Of a stretch of DNA of 64,000 nucleotides, positions 24,780-36,531 are shown in pieces. Within the stretch, counting starts at the first letter, position 1. The number at the start of each line of letters is the position of its first letter. The notes under the pieces are model-generated. The model was not told the DNA's origin, did not search any database, and was given only the letters and a program-made list of their open reading frames with translations. A program made the position numbers and the translations under genes. This DNA is from Linanthus parryae. Lineage: Eukaryota > Streptophyta > Magnoliopsida > Ericales > Polemoniaceae. The stretch is taken from contig JALGPY010000033.1 of assembly GCA_023055425.1 (NCBI GenBank), positions 2,102,908 through 2,166,907 of the forward strand, read 5' to 3'.

Positions 24780-25161
24780 AACGACCTACCGACTCAAGAT
24801 GCTACAATCTCCAGACTAACACTAAACACACATGAAAACAAAAAGAAAACACTAAACACTTACCGATTCAAGATGCTACAATCTCCAAACTACCACTAAA
24901 TACAAACACTAAACACTTAATATTCTTCTTGATTGATGAATAAAAGAAATAATTAAAGTTGTTTGAATAGAAAACATCTGCAACCCTAGCCTAGACGGTT
25001 CAAACTAAGGGGGTCGAGAAAGAACCGAATAGAAAACTCGGCTCGACTAATTAAAATTACTTAACTAATGTAATTAAGAAAAATAAGTAATACTAACTAA
25101 TCTAATTAACGATAATAATAGTTATACGGTTAACCCGTACAATATGGTTGACCCGTATCAC
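24780..25161 (-). repeat. LTR of the TGATACGGGTCAACC family (minus strand)
   Basis: The minus strand starts TGATACGGGTCAACC and runs through TTCGGTTCTTTCTCGACCC and GGCTAGGGTTGCAGA, matching the two + strand LTRs at 27,881 and 28,886 in order. It contains an internal direct duplication: CGATTCAAGATGCTACAATC and CGACTCAAGATGCTACAATC, near 24,865 and 24,789. It adjoins the protease relic and is probably its LTR. Confidence 0.65.
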
Positions 25162-26479
25162 CATATATGTATGGCTCACTTAAAATGTAGTTTGCAAAGG
25201 TTACTATATATTCATATTTTATTTTTTAATTAATTTTTAATTAAATGTGATCATATTGCAAAGAAAAGCGTGTTTTTTATTTACAGAAATGATAACATGT
25301 TCCTATTGTTGACAACATATTGAGATTCATGCTTGAACACTATAACTCTGGCTTTGTTCTAGGCGTGAATTGAACAACTAGTATTATAAAAAAAAAGATA
25401 CAGACTCAAACAATATGGTAGTGCTTTGTCTTTTTTCATTGAGATAAATTGGGAGCAATTCAGTATTTATGGATATTTAATCTTTTATGAACTTGACAAT
25501 TACATGTTCACCATATATTTTTTGTTCATAAATATTTTTTTTTTATGAAATTGCGATATTTTTAATTGAACGTTAGAAGGTAATAGTATAAAGTCCAACA
25601 GACAACCTCATCAAGTCCTTTTATAAAAAGTTTTTTAAAAAAAGATTTGACATTTGTACACCTAGAAATAGATTAAAGAATTATTATAAATATTTAAATC
25701 AAGATTAATAGAACAATAACATTCTCCAACTGGTCAAAGTAAAATCCAAAAAATGACATTCAAGAACACGATATTATATTGAAGACTACAAGGAAAAACA
25801 ACAAGTCTAATGAAGATGTGCCTCGCACAAATTAGTGTACGGCTACGTCTTGTGAAAAAAAAATAGCGAGGCGCCATAAAATTGAAATAATTTGGTGAAT
25901 CTTTCATCACAATGCAGCTTGACCTTTCGCTAGCAATTCATGATAAAGAGTCATTTACTTATGAAATTTATGAAAATTATATTATAAAAAGTTGGTTGAT
26001 ACAGAGTTCTTTTACGAGTATTTAAAAAATTTAATGCCACGTAAATATAGTTTAGAAATGCTTAACATAGGGAAAAAATTTAATACGATGTATGAGTTTC
26101 CATGATTTGAGATAATGGGTCAAGAATAATGTGCGATTACTTTAGTAATCAATCATTCGAGGGTTGACGATTGCAAATCGTGTCTCCTAATTAGTAAAAA
26201 AAGGAATAAATCGCCAACGATGAGATAAATATGATATGTCAACACAAGTTAAGAGGGCAGTTTGTTTCATATGAAAAATTTATATCTAAATTATTATAAC
26301 TTATACTATGTATAGAAATCCTAATTCTAATTGTTAAGTGTAATTGAAATTACTATAAACTTATCATTAACTTAATTTTGATGACTAACCAAATTACTTT
26401 TGCAACCGTATATAAGAACCGAGTAATCAATGTCAATGAACTTTGACTAGACCAATTATTTCTTCCACTGTGTGTCTTA
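25162..26479. other. AT-rich spacer
   Basis: About 1.3 kb of very AT-rich DNA with homopolymer runs. No coding frame or repeat family is recognised. Confidence 0.4.
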
Positions 26480-26625
26480 CACGTTTGTTAAAAGGGTATC
26501 TTAATGCTTTTTTAACAGTCTCATGAATGGGTTTGGTTGGGCAATAAGCCTATTCAAACACGAACCTACTATTTTGTTTTTTCGTTCAAATATAACTGTT
26601 GTTCCACCAGAGTCCAGCTATATTT
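26480..26625. repeat. Left arm of a 2.9-kb spaced inverted repeat
   Basis: TCTCATGAATGGGTTTGG followed by ATTCAAACACGAACCTAC reappears in inverted form at 29,300-29,445. The arms are diverged (roughly 75-80% by eye). They could be terminal repeats of a DNA transposon; a target duplication is not evident. Confidence 0.55.
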
Positions 26626-26894
26626 TTAATGAACATTTACTGGGTTAGTTGCACGATAGCCCTTGCTGCATTATAAATAAGGTAAAAATGATGCAGAAGC
26701 ATCAAACCTTGTATGAAATAGCTTTCATAAGAGAGATCGTTCTGTTTCTCGACTCATTCCATAGGGATATTTTTGGGTAACTGCACGGGATTTTCATTGA
26801 ATTGTCTTTTTTATAAATGCAAATCTGATCATCTTGATCTACATGGAAATTGTTTGAATTTTTATTTCTCCATGGTGTTCACTGATCTTTGTTG

Positions 26895-27705
26895 CTGATT
26901 TAAATTTATACAGATAAATATCTCATCGTTCATATATCCCTTTTCATCACCCGCAAGGACATCATTTTTAGTCACGGAATTGAAAGAAGGATGCACATGA
27001 TCCTGGCTATACAAGTTTCTTTAATTCTTGAGAGGCCTTGATGATCATTACCTTTGGGATATATCGGGAGTCTCTTGGCTTTAGAAACCCTATTAAGACA
27101 ATTATGTCGCTCGATAATGTCAGATAAGCTTTTTTGATCACTAAGGAAGTAGTAAGATGCCTTAACTACTTTAGCACTCATCGTTTTCCCTAGTAACAAA
27201 CTTCGAGTGTTCTCTAAATCACAGAAGACTTTATTTTTATAAGGACCCCCGGTTCCTTGGTGGTAACCGCACCAATTTTATCATGGGCATCGTTGTGGTC
27301 ACCCACAAACTATGTCATTTGGACTAAAGAAGGTCGTGCAGGAAGCTGAAAAAATATATGATGCAAGGTACTCAACGGAGAATGATAAGGTTACTTGATC
27401 CTTGCCTAACGCTACTAATTTTTATCCGTCACTACATCCATGAGGGCCATTTGACATACATCGTGTGTATGATCACAGAGTTATCGAGCGATAATACATT
27501 CCTTTCACAGGGTTTCTGAAAAAAAGAATCTCTAGATATATTGAAAAGGCCATGATCCTCGAGCCTCTCAAGGTTTAAAGCGAAGTTGCATAGCCAGTAT
27601 CATGTGCAACCTTCTTTCAAGTTCATGAATGATCATTATGTCCTTGCTCGTGATGATAAGATATATAGCTACTGTGATAAACATAGGCGTAAAATATTAA
27701 ATAAG
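26895..27705. repeat. Long imperfect inverted repeat
   Basis: The left arm (about 26,895-27,130) is mirrored by the right arm (about 27,440-27,705). Left GAAAGAAGGATGCACATGAT pairs with the complement of right ATCATGTGCAACCTTCTTTC, and left TGTCGCTCGATAA with right TTATCGAGCGATAA. Arms are about 235-265 bp, the loop about 310 bp. No family is recognised. An RNA from it would form a long double strand. Confidence 0.75.
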
Positions 27706-27880
27706 CGATACGGATCACATGATATCATAGGGAGAAATTTTAGAACAATATCCAAGTCTATCTAGATGATTAGATTCAAAACTATAGAAAAATAATGCAA
27801 GTAACATTCCTATAGCCACACAAAATGTCCCTAAATAGAGAAAATATAAACATAATGACCACTCTTTGGTAATGTATATG
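27706..27880. other. Short spacer
   Basis: No feature recognised. Confidence 0.4.
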
Positions 27881-28170
27881 TGATACGGGTCAACCGTATT
27901 TTCATAAATCGTATTAAATTATTTACTTAATTAGTATTATTTTATAGTTAGCTTATTTATTTGGTTTATTTAATTAGTTTATTTATTGAATTACTTGAAC
28001 CGGGTTTTCTCTTTCGGTTCTTTGCAGGGCCCGTTATGTCGAACCGTTTACATTAGGGTTGCGCACTTTTCCATGTAAACAGTGTAATTATTCAGTTTTA
28101 TAAATCAAGAAGAAAATGTAAGTGTTAGTGTTTTGTTTTCGTGTGTGTGTTTGGTGTGTGTGCCCGAGCA
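27881..28170 (+). repeat. 5' LTR of the small element
   Basis: Starts with the self-complementary ATACGG-GTCAA-CCGTAT. It contains TTTATAAATC near 28,098. It is the direct-repeat partner of 28,886-29,170. Confidence 0.7.
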
Positions 28171-28214
28171 ATATTAATTATGTTATGAATTGCTGCTTTT
28201 ATTGTCTTTCCACT

Positions 28215-28885
28215 ACTCAGCTGGTGAATGGTGACGACAGAAGATACTGTTTCCTCGACTCTTGCCAAACGATTGCTTGTTGCAATCGAACAACTACAGA
28301 TTCAAATGGAATCTCGATTCGAAAAAATAAATACCATCTTCGATCGAATATAAGGTTCCTACCCATTGCCGAAAGAGCAGCCACAAACGTCGCCACAAAT
28401 CCAGGAACATCCAAGCAAGAACAGCGGCCAGTTTACCCACTGCAGCAGCAGCAATCGCCACCATCACTGCCACTTTCTTTACCACAACACAAAACCCAGC
28501 TGGACCAGGTACAAACCCTTCCTTCCCACGCCGCATATCGTGGCGAAGGAAACTGCATAGACAGCGTTCCAAGATCCTCGGGCGCCAACCCCGCAACGGA
28601 CGGGTACATCCTCTGTTTTTTTGTTCAACAGAGAACTAGGTTTGATAGTACATTTGGGCTAAAAGTTACAATTGGGCCCAATGATTTACTTTGGCCCAAT
28701 TTTCCTTTTGGGTCTCATTCTCTCGGGCAGAAGATATTTGGCCTTATTACTGATATTGGACTACAACGCGGCCTTTTCTAGGTCGTTCTTCGTCAATTTG
28801 ATCCGGGCACACATATTTATGAACGTGTTTAAAAAAATATTCCCATTCACCTTGAAGACAAGGCACTTTTCAACAGCGGGGGAGT
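28215..28885 (+). pseudogene. Gag-like relic inside the small element
   Basis: From about 28,228 a frame reads VSSTLAKRLLVAIEQLQIQM, the coiled N-terminus style of gypsy gag. It then stops and shifts through Pro/Gln-rich sequence to about 28,560. The last 70 bases before the second LTR retain a gypsy pol C-terminal phrase. No enzyme domain is present. I infer gag from style and position only; there is no diagnostic motif. Confidence 0.4.
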
Positions 28886-29170
28886 TGATACGAGTCAACC
28901 GTATCTTCATCAATCGTATTTTTTAATTAGTATTATTTGATAGTTAGTTTATTTATTTATTTAATTTGTTTAATTAAGTTATTTACTTAATTAGTCAAAC
29001 CAAGTATTTTTGTCAGTTCTTTCCCGGGCCTGTTAGGTCGAACGGTTTAAACTTAGGGTTGCATATTTTTCTATTTAAATAGTGTAATTGTCCAGCTTTA
29101 TAAATCAAGAAAAAAATTAATGTGTCAGTGTTTTATTTTTGTCTGTGTGTTACATATGTGTGCCCGAGCG
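28886..29170 (+). repeat. 3' LTR of the small element
   Basis: Starts TGATACGAGTCAACCGTAT, directly after the purine-rich CAGCGGGGGAGT. Confidence 0.7.
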
Positions 29171-29299
29171 AAAGTAATTGTGCTGACAATATTGTACAAA
29201 GGTTGATGCTTCTACATTAGAACAAGAATGATGACAATCGTCCAACCACATTCATCATTAGTTTACCAAACCAACTTAGTTATCATCCAAAACAAAAGT

Positions 29300-29445
29300 G
29301 CACACTGAGTGATCTAGCAGAATAGTGATCCCCTTTTAACTAAAATCGTAGGTTCACGTTTGAATGGGATTTTTGTCCGGCCAAACCCATTCATGAGATT
29401 ATTTAAACGACACTTAGAAACATTTTAAGAAAATGGGTACAACAT
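29300..29445. repeat. Right arm of the 2.9-kb spaced inverted repeat
   Basis: Complement of 26,480-26,625: CCAAACCCATTCATGAGATT and GTAGGTTCACGTTTGAAT. Confidence 0.55.
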
Positions 29446-30734
29446 GCAGGGGCATAAATAATTTTTCTGATTCTCAAAAAAATAAAAAATAAAATAAATA
29501 ATTCTTCTTCTGAATGTCCATTCTTATATGACACCATTCACTTAATTCTTAAATTGTTGCAAAAAAATTTGCAAGTCATAAAAGTCAATCTTATAGAAAA
29601 CTATCTAGTATTTCCATTTAAACTTGAAACTAAAATCCAAGGGTTGCTTATTTCAAAAATAAAAAATAAAAAAATCCAAGGGTTGCTAGCCAGGGTCTAT
29701 GATATAATATTTTAGACACAAATTTAGCATATGTAGTAAGTTACTCTTTCAATATGGTTTAATATCTCTTTTGCGCCTCATCATCGCTGCTTCATCTACT
29801 TTGCGAATTAGGAGCCATAATTTCCAAGCCTCAACTATTACGTCTTTTTTTTAAGTAATTACTCACTGTTCTTAATCACTAGTCTCAAAGGATGTCAACT
29901 CTGACATCCTAATGAAATTCCTCCCTGAGTTGGAATTTCAGAATGTATTTGCTTGGCGCTAAATAATTCAAATCCTCGCAGCAGAACTTGGTATCAACCA
30001 ACCTCATCTGAGAGAAGTTTCATAAGTTTCATATGTGATGTTTTGTCATGAATTGCCAGTGAAAGGACGACACTATCTTGACTTTCTATTATCAAAGATT
30101 TACCAGATTACTTCAATGTTCTTGATTCTTGTTTATTATTATCCACTAGACTAACTTCGCACCAATTATTGCATGGAACAACTCCATTAGATATCCTATT
30201 TTTACTTTGTAGTCATAAATATTAAACTGTGTTTTTTGTTGTTCTCTCTAGGATTTTTCTTCTTAGGGAATTTTATAGTTGTATTTATCTAAATTAGTTG
30301 AATAGAAATATTTTAACTAATCATTTAATCTTTTTCTCTTGGTGTATAAAGTAATATCACATTTTTCAGTGCATTTCTATTTGCAACAGAAGAAATCTAT
30401 GATCTAAAAGCTCGTTATTATTGTTTGTGATTTGTGTAACACTCTAGATTTTTATCATGACCTAATGCACAATCAATTTGTTTTGGACAATTCAGTAATT
30501 ACAATTTCCAGAAACAGAAGTATTTGGGACAGTGTGGCAATTACAGGTTGTTGAGAGGTTGGATTGTAGTTAGTAGGAGTGTTGGCGGTAAAAATATAAT
30601 TTATGGAAATAGGAAAATCAAAATCTACCCACAAGTTTGGTTTATGACACTTGGAACCCCCATGTGTCACATTCATGTTCGTGCACTTCACACCTCATTG
30701 TAGAAGGTTTCATGGCCTCATAACCTCTTGACAA
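29446..30734. other. AT-rich spacer
   Basis: No gene. A perfect short hairpin GGATGTCA-ACTC-TGACATCC lies near 29,891. A second copy of CAAGGGTTGCT (29,640 and 29,679) suggests a small local duplication. Confidence 0.4.
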
Positions 30735-31135
30735 CCATAGTTATGAAATCTGGACCGGTGGTTGACCCGACAAAGATGTCGGGTCACTGGTCCAACCGGC
30801 GGGTCACTGGTCGGACCGGTGGGTTAATACAAAATTATTAATAAATTATTATAATACATATTTATATTGAAATATATTAAAAGTTGACATATAACAGTGC
30901 AAGTTATTATTTTTTGTGTCGTTCAACACTTTTTTACATTTATTATGAATGAAATCACACAAACGTTTAATAAAAATGTTTAAATGGGCATTTCGATTTG
31001 TTTTGTCATGCTCAAAACATGTAAATCCCGGACCAGCTCAGCCCAATTAACTCGGAACGGGTCACCGGGTTGATCACAAACCTGCCGGGTCTGATCGGGT
31101 TTGGACAGGTTTGACCGGGTCAGTGACATATACCA
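30735..31135. mobile_element. MITE-like element with CCGGT-rich ends
   Basis: About 400 bp. The left end, TATGAAATCTGGACCGGTGG then repeated GACCCG and GGGTCACTGGTC, mirrors the right end, GGGTTTGACCGGGTCAGTG then ACATATACCATA, as imperfect inverted repeats around an AT-rich middle. There is no coding frame. The shape fits a hAT-type non-autonomous element, but that is a guess from the subterminal repeats. Confidence 0.5.
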
Positions 31136-31577
31136 TAATAAGTGTGTTGGCAACTAATCTCCGTCATCGATAAATCTAGAGTTACATTAATACTTTGAGT
31201 AATTTCGGGCTTACTTGAGGATGTTTTCCCATGAATTGAGATTTTTTGATTTGCCCAATTCATGTCGTAGCCCCAAAATTGAGAGTTTATCGACTTTTTG
31301 TTCTTTAACTGATAAATTTTGTAAAATGTGATCACGCAGTTTGTTGTTGTTTAGATTCAAAGGAACGGAGCTTGAGATATGATAGGTGTTAAGATTCCAC
31401 TACCCGAGAAAGCAAGAGAAAGCGAAAAACAATTAAAAGATCGAGAGCACAAGAATTACGTGGTTCACTAGTTTTGAGACTAGCTAATCCACGATCAAAC
31501 CAAACCAATTTATTTATGAGAAGCCGAAACAAATTACAAACACACTCCAAGTCATGACCCTAGCATCTACACATATA
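31136..31577. other. Spacer with dispersed-repeat fragment
   Basis: About 31,270-31,400 is related to 14,480-14,640. The phrase AAGAATTACGTGGTTCACTAG near 31,450 is typical of repeat-derived plant DNA. No gene is seen. Confidence 0.4.
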
Positions 31578-32986
31578 TGTTGGAATAGGTGCCCTAGAGG
31601 CAATCTAGTTTAGTATGAACAATAAATTGGCTAGAATATTCATTATATTATTTATTCAATATTTAATATAATGAAGTCCTTAGATTTATAATTGTGTTGT
31701 TTATCTTAAATATCCCTAGTCCACTATAATGATCAATGGGACAATCATCTATAGACTAGTATGGGGTTGGATTGATATGGAGATATCATGATCCAACACA
31801 TGGGTGTGCATTAGGGGTAATGGCATACTGGATTGACCCAACTCCGAGAAGGCTACATACATGTTATGTGAAGTCACAAGTGCTTCTTGCGGTGACAATG
31901 GTATTGTCATCCTTAGAATTGAAGTCACTAGATTATTTAGTTGTGGGTTATTGTGATTTGGGTCGTCAAACGCTACACCGTGACTGGGTAGCCATAAAGG
32001 CGTGTACCGGATACAATAAGAAGCAAGCTTAGAGATCGTAGTAGACGTAGATAGAAATTTTCCCTCCCACATAACGGGAGCAAATATCCTAGGCCACTCG
32101 AGGGATAGTGATAGAATGTCTGGCCAGACTCAAATAAATCAATATAGGATATTGATGTTATTTGCACAAATAAGGCAACTCCCAAGATTGAGGAACTATA
32201 AATTGGATATACGAGCGTGACTTGTATGTCTCGTGTCCAATCCGGGTATTGAGACAAAGGGGTAAGACAATACTTGCACAAAGGTTTGTTATGATGACTA
32301 TTCTATTTGTTGGCTAGAATGGATGTCTTGCTAGAGGCCGCTCCATATTAGTAAATAGTTACTACCAACTAAATAGAACCTATGAGGTCACACGTCATAT
32401 AGAGGTGAACTATACTTGGTATATAATTTATTAATATGATTAATTAATTGTAAGGATCAAATCGCAACTTGCTAACTTAGTAGGATTAATATGCAAGTTG
32501 GACTAATCCGAACTTGAGTAGGATAAGGATGGGCTTTTATGTAGTTAACAAGGAGTTGTTGGACTATATAAAAGATGCTCCTAGCTTCCTTCCCTACAAC
32601 TTATGCTCATAATACACTTTGAGTAGGAGAGAGGAAGGAGAGAGCTAGACAATAAGGAGGCCGAAGCCCCCTTTGCCGTCCGTCCACCCCGTCGGCCACA
32701 AGAGAGGCCGCCCCTATCTTTTTGTGCTCCGTAGCGTGATTTCATCATCCTCTTCCACTCCTCCTAGCTAGCACAAGGCGTTTGGAAGATCTATATCTCA
32801 CCTCTATACGTGGATCAACCGTAGAGACGTGATGATTTTCTCGTTAGAAGTCATCAAGGAGACCTCAAAGGTACATAACACTATTCTCTTACCATCGTCA
32901 TGAATTCTCTTCCTGTGATCCTTGGAGGGTCATGATCGGATAATTATATTGTTCTTCGGCTACGTATCCATGATCAAAACCCTTAA
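31578..32986 (+). repeat. Angela #3 5' LTR
   Basis: Starts TGTTGGAATAGGTGCCC and ends ATCAAAACCCTTAA (terminal CA replaced), 1,409 bp, with the primer site two bases on. TATATAAA at 32,565-32,572 is the conserved TATA box. It is homologous to the LTR at 57,405-58,852 over its whole length. Confidence 0.9.
32565..32572 (+). promoter_or_regulatory. TATA box, Angela #3 LTR
   Basis: TATATAAA after GTTGTTGGAC. The same context occurs in copies #2 and #4. Confidence 0.75.
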
Positions 32987-32987
32987 G

Positions 32988-32999
32988 TGGTATCAGAGC
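32988..32999 (+). promoter_or_regulatory. Primer binding site, Angela #3
   Basis: TGGTATCAGAGC, complement of initiator tRNA-Met, unmutated. Confidence 0.92.
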
Positions 33000-34649
33000 C
33001 AAAGGTCGTAGAGCATAACGTGGTTTATTTGTTACGTTTTTGTTGTTTATCACCTTTAATTGTTGATTATTGCGTTAAAAAATATATATTAACCATATTA
33101 GATGCATGTTGAATATGATTCAACCAAAAAAGATCCAATTCTTGCATTGGATGTATGAATTAGTGAATTTGAGAAATTTCTGGATCTTAGATCTACGGTT
33201 CTTGGGCATCCTATTGGAAAAAGGAGTTTTTTCTAATAAGGAAACAACGTAACTTGGGCAACAAGGCAAGGAGTTGTTTTGGAAACAACTCCTAAGGAGC
33301 TTCCCCTCCCCTAGGGGATCGCCCCTCCTTCCTTGCCGCCTAAGCAAGGTTCGGCCAAGGGGTGGGGCAGACCTAGCGCACGGCCTAGCCGTGTGGGCTA
33401 CGGGCCGGCCGGCCCAAGGCCTTAGGCGGTCTCTTAGGGGTTCGGACAAGTGTTTGGATGGGCCCCTTGGACCGGTTTGACCCTAGTTAATCCTAAAATC
33501 AACTAAAATTGACTAAGCGCGTTAAAAATCGGGTTTAACTGTTTATGTGAAATTGTATGGTGATTGGATATGGCCTTAGATGTGGTTTGTTGTGGATGTT
33601 TAATTTTTGTGGTTTATTTACGGCCTGCGAGCTGATCAATTTGATGTAATAATTAATTAAGTTTTACGACCTGCGAGCCGGTATTTTTTCTCTCAAATTG
33701 TGAGATTATTTTATTTAGTATAGATGTTAGCTAGTGCTAGATAAAATAGATGATAGCCAAGATTGAAGAAAAATAAGCCCAAAGAATTAAAGGAGCCACG
33801 ACATGGAGCATGGAGCATTCCACAAGGCTAAGAAGGATGGACCAAGAGATGGAGACACATGGAGATGCGTTTTATTCTAGGGTTCATAAATATTCTCATT
33901 GGCTTGAGAATATCTTAGTCTAGGAGGCCATATCCATATCACGTTATTTCATGTTTTGTGGATGTTTATTTTATTGTCTTATTATTGTTGTTGGTGTATG
34001 GATGATGCATGCAATTTGATAATAAGATAGTTAACAACCCGGATCTTTTATTTTGAGTTGTGCCCAAACTCAAATAAGTAGACCAGTTGATAAAGATGAA
34101 CAAAACAATTCAAAATTGGAAGTAAAATCCCTCAAAACAAAATATTACGTTTTGCCTTCTCGTTACTTAAACACTCATCACAAGATCGATTAATCGAATT
34201 CGTGCGTGCCAAAGCAGGGCGATTTGATTCATCATCATGTGCTGCGATGGCACACATAGTGTGCAATTATTGGAGTAAGAGGTTGGACGTAACTAGGTTA
34301 TTTAGTAAAGATTAAAAACCTAGAGGCAATCAATTGGGATTATCTATGGGATAGTTAAATAAGAAGTTATTTGCCCAATTTGACCAAGAGTTGCATATGA
34401 TGTAATTGTAATTGTTCCTACCTAAATAGCTAATTTTGGTTGACTTGCCAAAGCAAGCTCAAAAGAAGTGAAATAGGGATCTTGGCACCCACTAGAAAAT
34501 ATAATGATATTTTCCGCAATAATATATTGAGGGTTATTAATCCGTAGAAAAATAGTGGGAGCTATGTTTAATAATCTTGCCATTATTGAATATAGTTAAT
34601 TGTTCACAAAATACTCAAACTTGCGTATTTTCCTTTTTGTAGAATTTCA
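33000..34649 (+). other. Angela #3 untranslated leader
   Basis: 1.65 kb without a real frame. It contains the paired motif ACGGCCTGCGAGCTGATCAA / ACGACCTGCGAGCCGG (33,620-33,683). A Pro/Arg-rich 109-codon minus-strand frame here is antisense chance. Confidence 0.75.
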
Positions 34650-35907
34650 ATTGCAAACAACTCATCGAAATCATCTCACTCCCTACGCTCTGTCCTTGAG
34701 AAGGACAAGCTATCCGGGACAAATTTTCTAGACTGGTACAGAAACTTGAGAATCGTTCTCAAGCAAGAAAAGAAACTGTAGGCTCTAGAGGAGCAAGTTC
34801 CTGATGCTCCGGAAACAACACTCCTGCAGCCCCAAAGGCATATCAGAAGCGTGTTGATGACACTAATGATGCGGCCTGCCTAATGATTTGCACCATGACC
34901 TCTGAGCTTCAGAAGCAACATGAGAACATGAATCCAGTCGATATGATCGCACACTTGAAGTAGCTCTTCCAAGAGCAGGCAAGGGTTCAAAGGTATGAAG
35001 TCTCCAAGGAATTGTTCTAATGTCATCTATCAGAAGGAAATCCTGTAGTGCCGCATGTGCTACGCATGATAGGATATCTTCAGAGCCTAGGGCGCCTAGG
35101 GTTTCCGGTAGGCCAAGAGTTGGCCACCGATCTCATCTTGCAATCGTTTCCTGAAAGTTATGGAAAGTTCATCATGAACTATAACATGAATGAGATCGTG
35201 AAACCAATGCCAAATTTACTCAACATGTTGAGGACAGCTGAACAAAGCATCAACATGGGTAAAGGCGAATCCATAATGATGGTACAGTAAGGAAAGGGCA
35301 AATGGTTTGCCTTATCCTCCAAGGGAAAAGGCAAGTCAATTTCCAAACCCAAGCAACCTGCCCTTAAGCCTGTTGGTGGCATTGCCAAATGTGTGACTAA
35401 AGGTGAGTGTCACTACTGCAGTCAGCCTGGACACTGGAGGAGGAACTGCAAAAAATATCTGGAGGACAAGAGGCTTGGAATAGTGATTCCACCACCACCA
35501 GGTATTTTTATTATAGGTGTCAACTTAAGTGTCTCTTCATCATGGGTATTGGATAGTGGATGTGGATCTCACATTTGTCGAAATGTGTGGGATCTAAAGA
35601 GAAGTAGAAGTTTGACTAAAGGGGAGATAGACCTGCGCGTTGAGAATGGAGAAAGAGTTGCTACATTATCCGTAGGCGTGTACGAGCTGTCTCTAACTTC
35701 AGGATTTGTTTTAGAGTATATAATTGCTTTTTTGTGCCTGCTATGTGCAGAAACATTATTTCTATTTATTGTTTGAACAAGGATGGTTTTACTATTTCAA
35801 TAAAGAATAATTTTTTGTTCCATTTATTTTGATAGTATTCAATATTGTAGTGGGAAATTATTTAATGGATTATGTATCTTTGATCTAAGCAATCCTATTG
35901 TAGATAG
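34650..35907 (+). pseudogene. Angela #3 gag-protease-integrase start (truncated pseudogene)
   Basis: The gag start position reads ATT (34,650-34,652) instead of ATG. TAG follows at codon 44 (34,779), and another TAG sits at about 34,960 where copies have Gln. Gag continues through FPVGQELATDL. The zinc knuckle CHYCSQPGHWRRNC near 35,407-35,448 is complete (C-x2-C-x4-H-x4-C). The protease reads VLDSGCGSHICR (Ser for the usual Thr; the catalytic Asp is kept). The integrase N-terminal region decays after 35,760 and stops abruptly at 35,907, where the Tat LTR begins. The remainder is probably at 56,958-57,404. Confidence 0.88.
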
Positions 35908-36528
35908 TGCTTTCTGAACAGACAGATCTTGGCCACGTGGCAATCATCCAGCACACCATATTATGCTCCACACACACTGGATCACCAGCCGCGCTGATCC
36001 ATGTGGGGGCTACGAGACAGGGCCCCCGCATACCACTGCACGGGACTTGTAGGGACTTAGTGGTTTGGAGGCTAGAGTAAGTCCTGTCGCGTGCGAGCCA
36101 AGCCCGCGCGCGACCTTTAGTAACTGCTTCTGAGAGATTTATGGCACGAGCTCCATAAACCCGGTCAATTCGGTCAAACCTGGTCAACCCCATAACAGTT
36201 CCAGTATTCGCGCATAACGTGCTATAACGGTCCCTATATACGCGGACGAACGTGCCGTTGTGGTTAAGCTAATTAAGCCGCCATTGATGGACGCATTAAC
36301 TACACTGAAACGGTCACATTCTCCGTTATATATAGGACGTTAACCTTTCTATACAAAGGAGGACACACCAGACATACGCGGAAGCTCTGCCAAACCCCTG
36401 TCTCTCTCTCTCAGAAATTACTACTGCCTTACTCTCTCCCTACACACAACCTAACTCTTCCTGTGCCATTTCCGATCCTCTGCTCTTGGTGTACACAGAG
36501 TTCTCCCTGCCGGATTCTCTTGTGCACA
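35908..36528 (+). repeat. Tat element 5' LTR
   Basis: Starts TGCTTTCTGAACAGACAG at the point where Angela #3 stops, and ends near TTCTCTTGTGCACA just before the primer site: about 621 bp. It carries a TATA box at 36,327-36,334. Boundaries come from the Angela junction on the left and the primer site on the right; without the partner LTR the 3' edge is uncertain by a few bases. Confidence 0.75.
36327..36334 (+). promoter_or_regulatory. TATA box, Tat LTR
   Basis: TATATATA in CTCCGTTATATATAGGAC, about 240 bp before gag. Another TATATA lies at about 36,234. Confidence 0.55.
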
Positions 36529-36531
36529 TTT

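Larger units (their letters stand above)
27881..29170 (+). mobile_element. Small internally deleted LTR retrotransposon (~1.3 kb)
   Basis: Two direct repeats, 27,881-28,170 (290 bp) and 28,886-29,170 (285 bp), both beginning TGATACG(G/A)GTCAACCGTAT and ending TGCCCGAGC(A/G), flank 715 bp. The inner region keeps a gag-like N-terminus, and at its right end a gypsy pol tail phrase (HLEDKALFNSGG-like) and a purine-rich CAGCGGGGGAG directly before the second LTR. Everything between was deleted, so it depends on a partner for movement. The LTRs differ at many sites, so the insertion is old. LTR boundaries may be off by about 15 bp. Confidence 0.75.

Noticed and set aside
26972..27199. 75-codon minus-strand frame in the long inverted repeat
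   Set aside because: No recognised domain, and the matching arm does not keep the frame.
28122..28781. 219-codon frame
   Set aside because: It begins inside an LTR, changes phase relative to the gag-like stretch, and runs through the deletion junction.
33120..33480. Pro/Arg-rich frames on both strands
   Set aside because: GC-rich part of the Angela #3 leader. Homologous leaders do not keep these frames.
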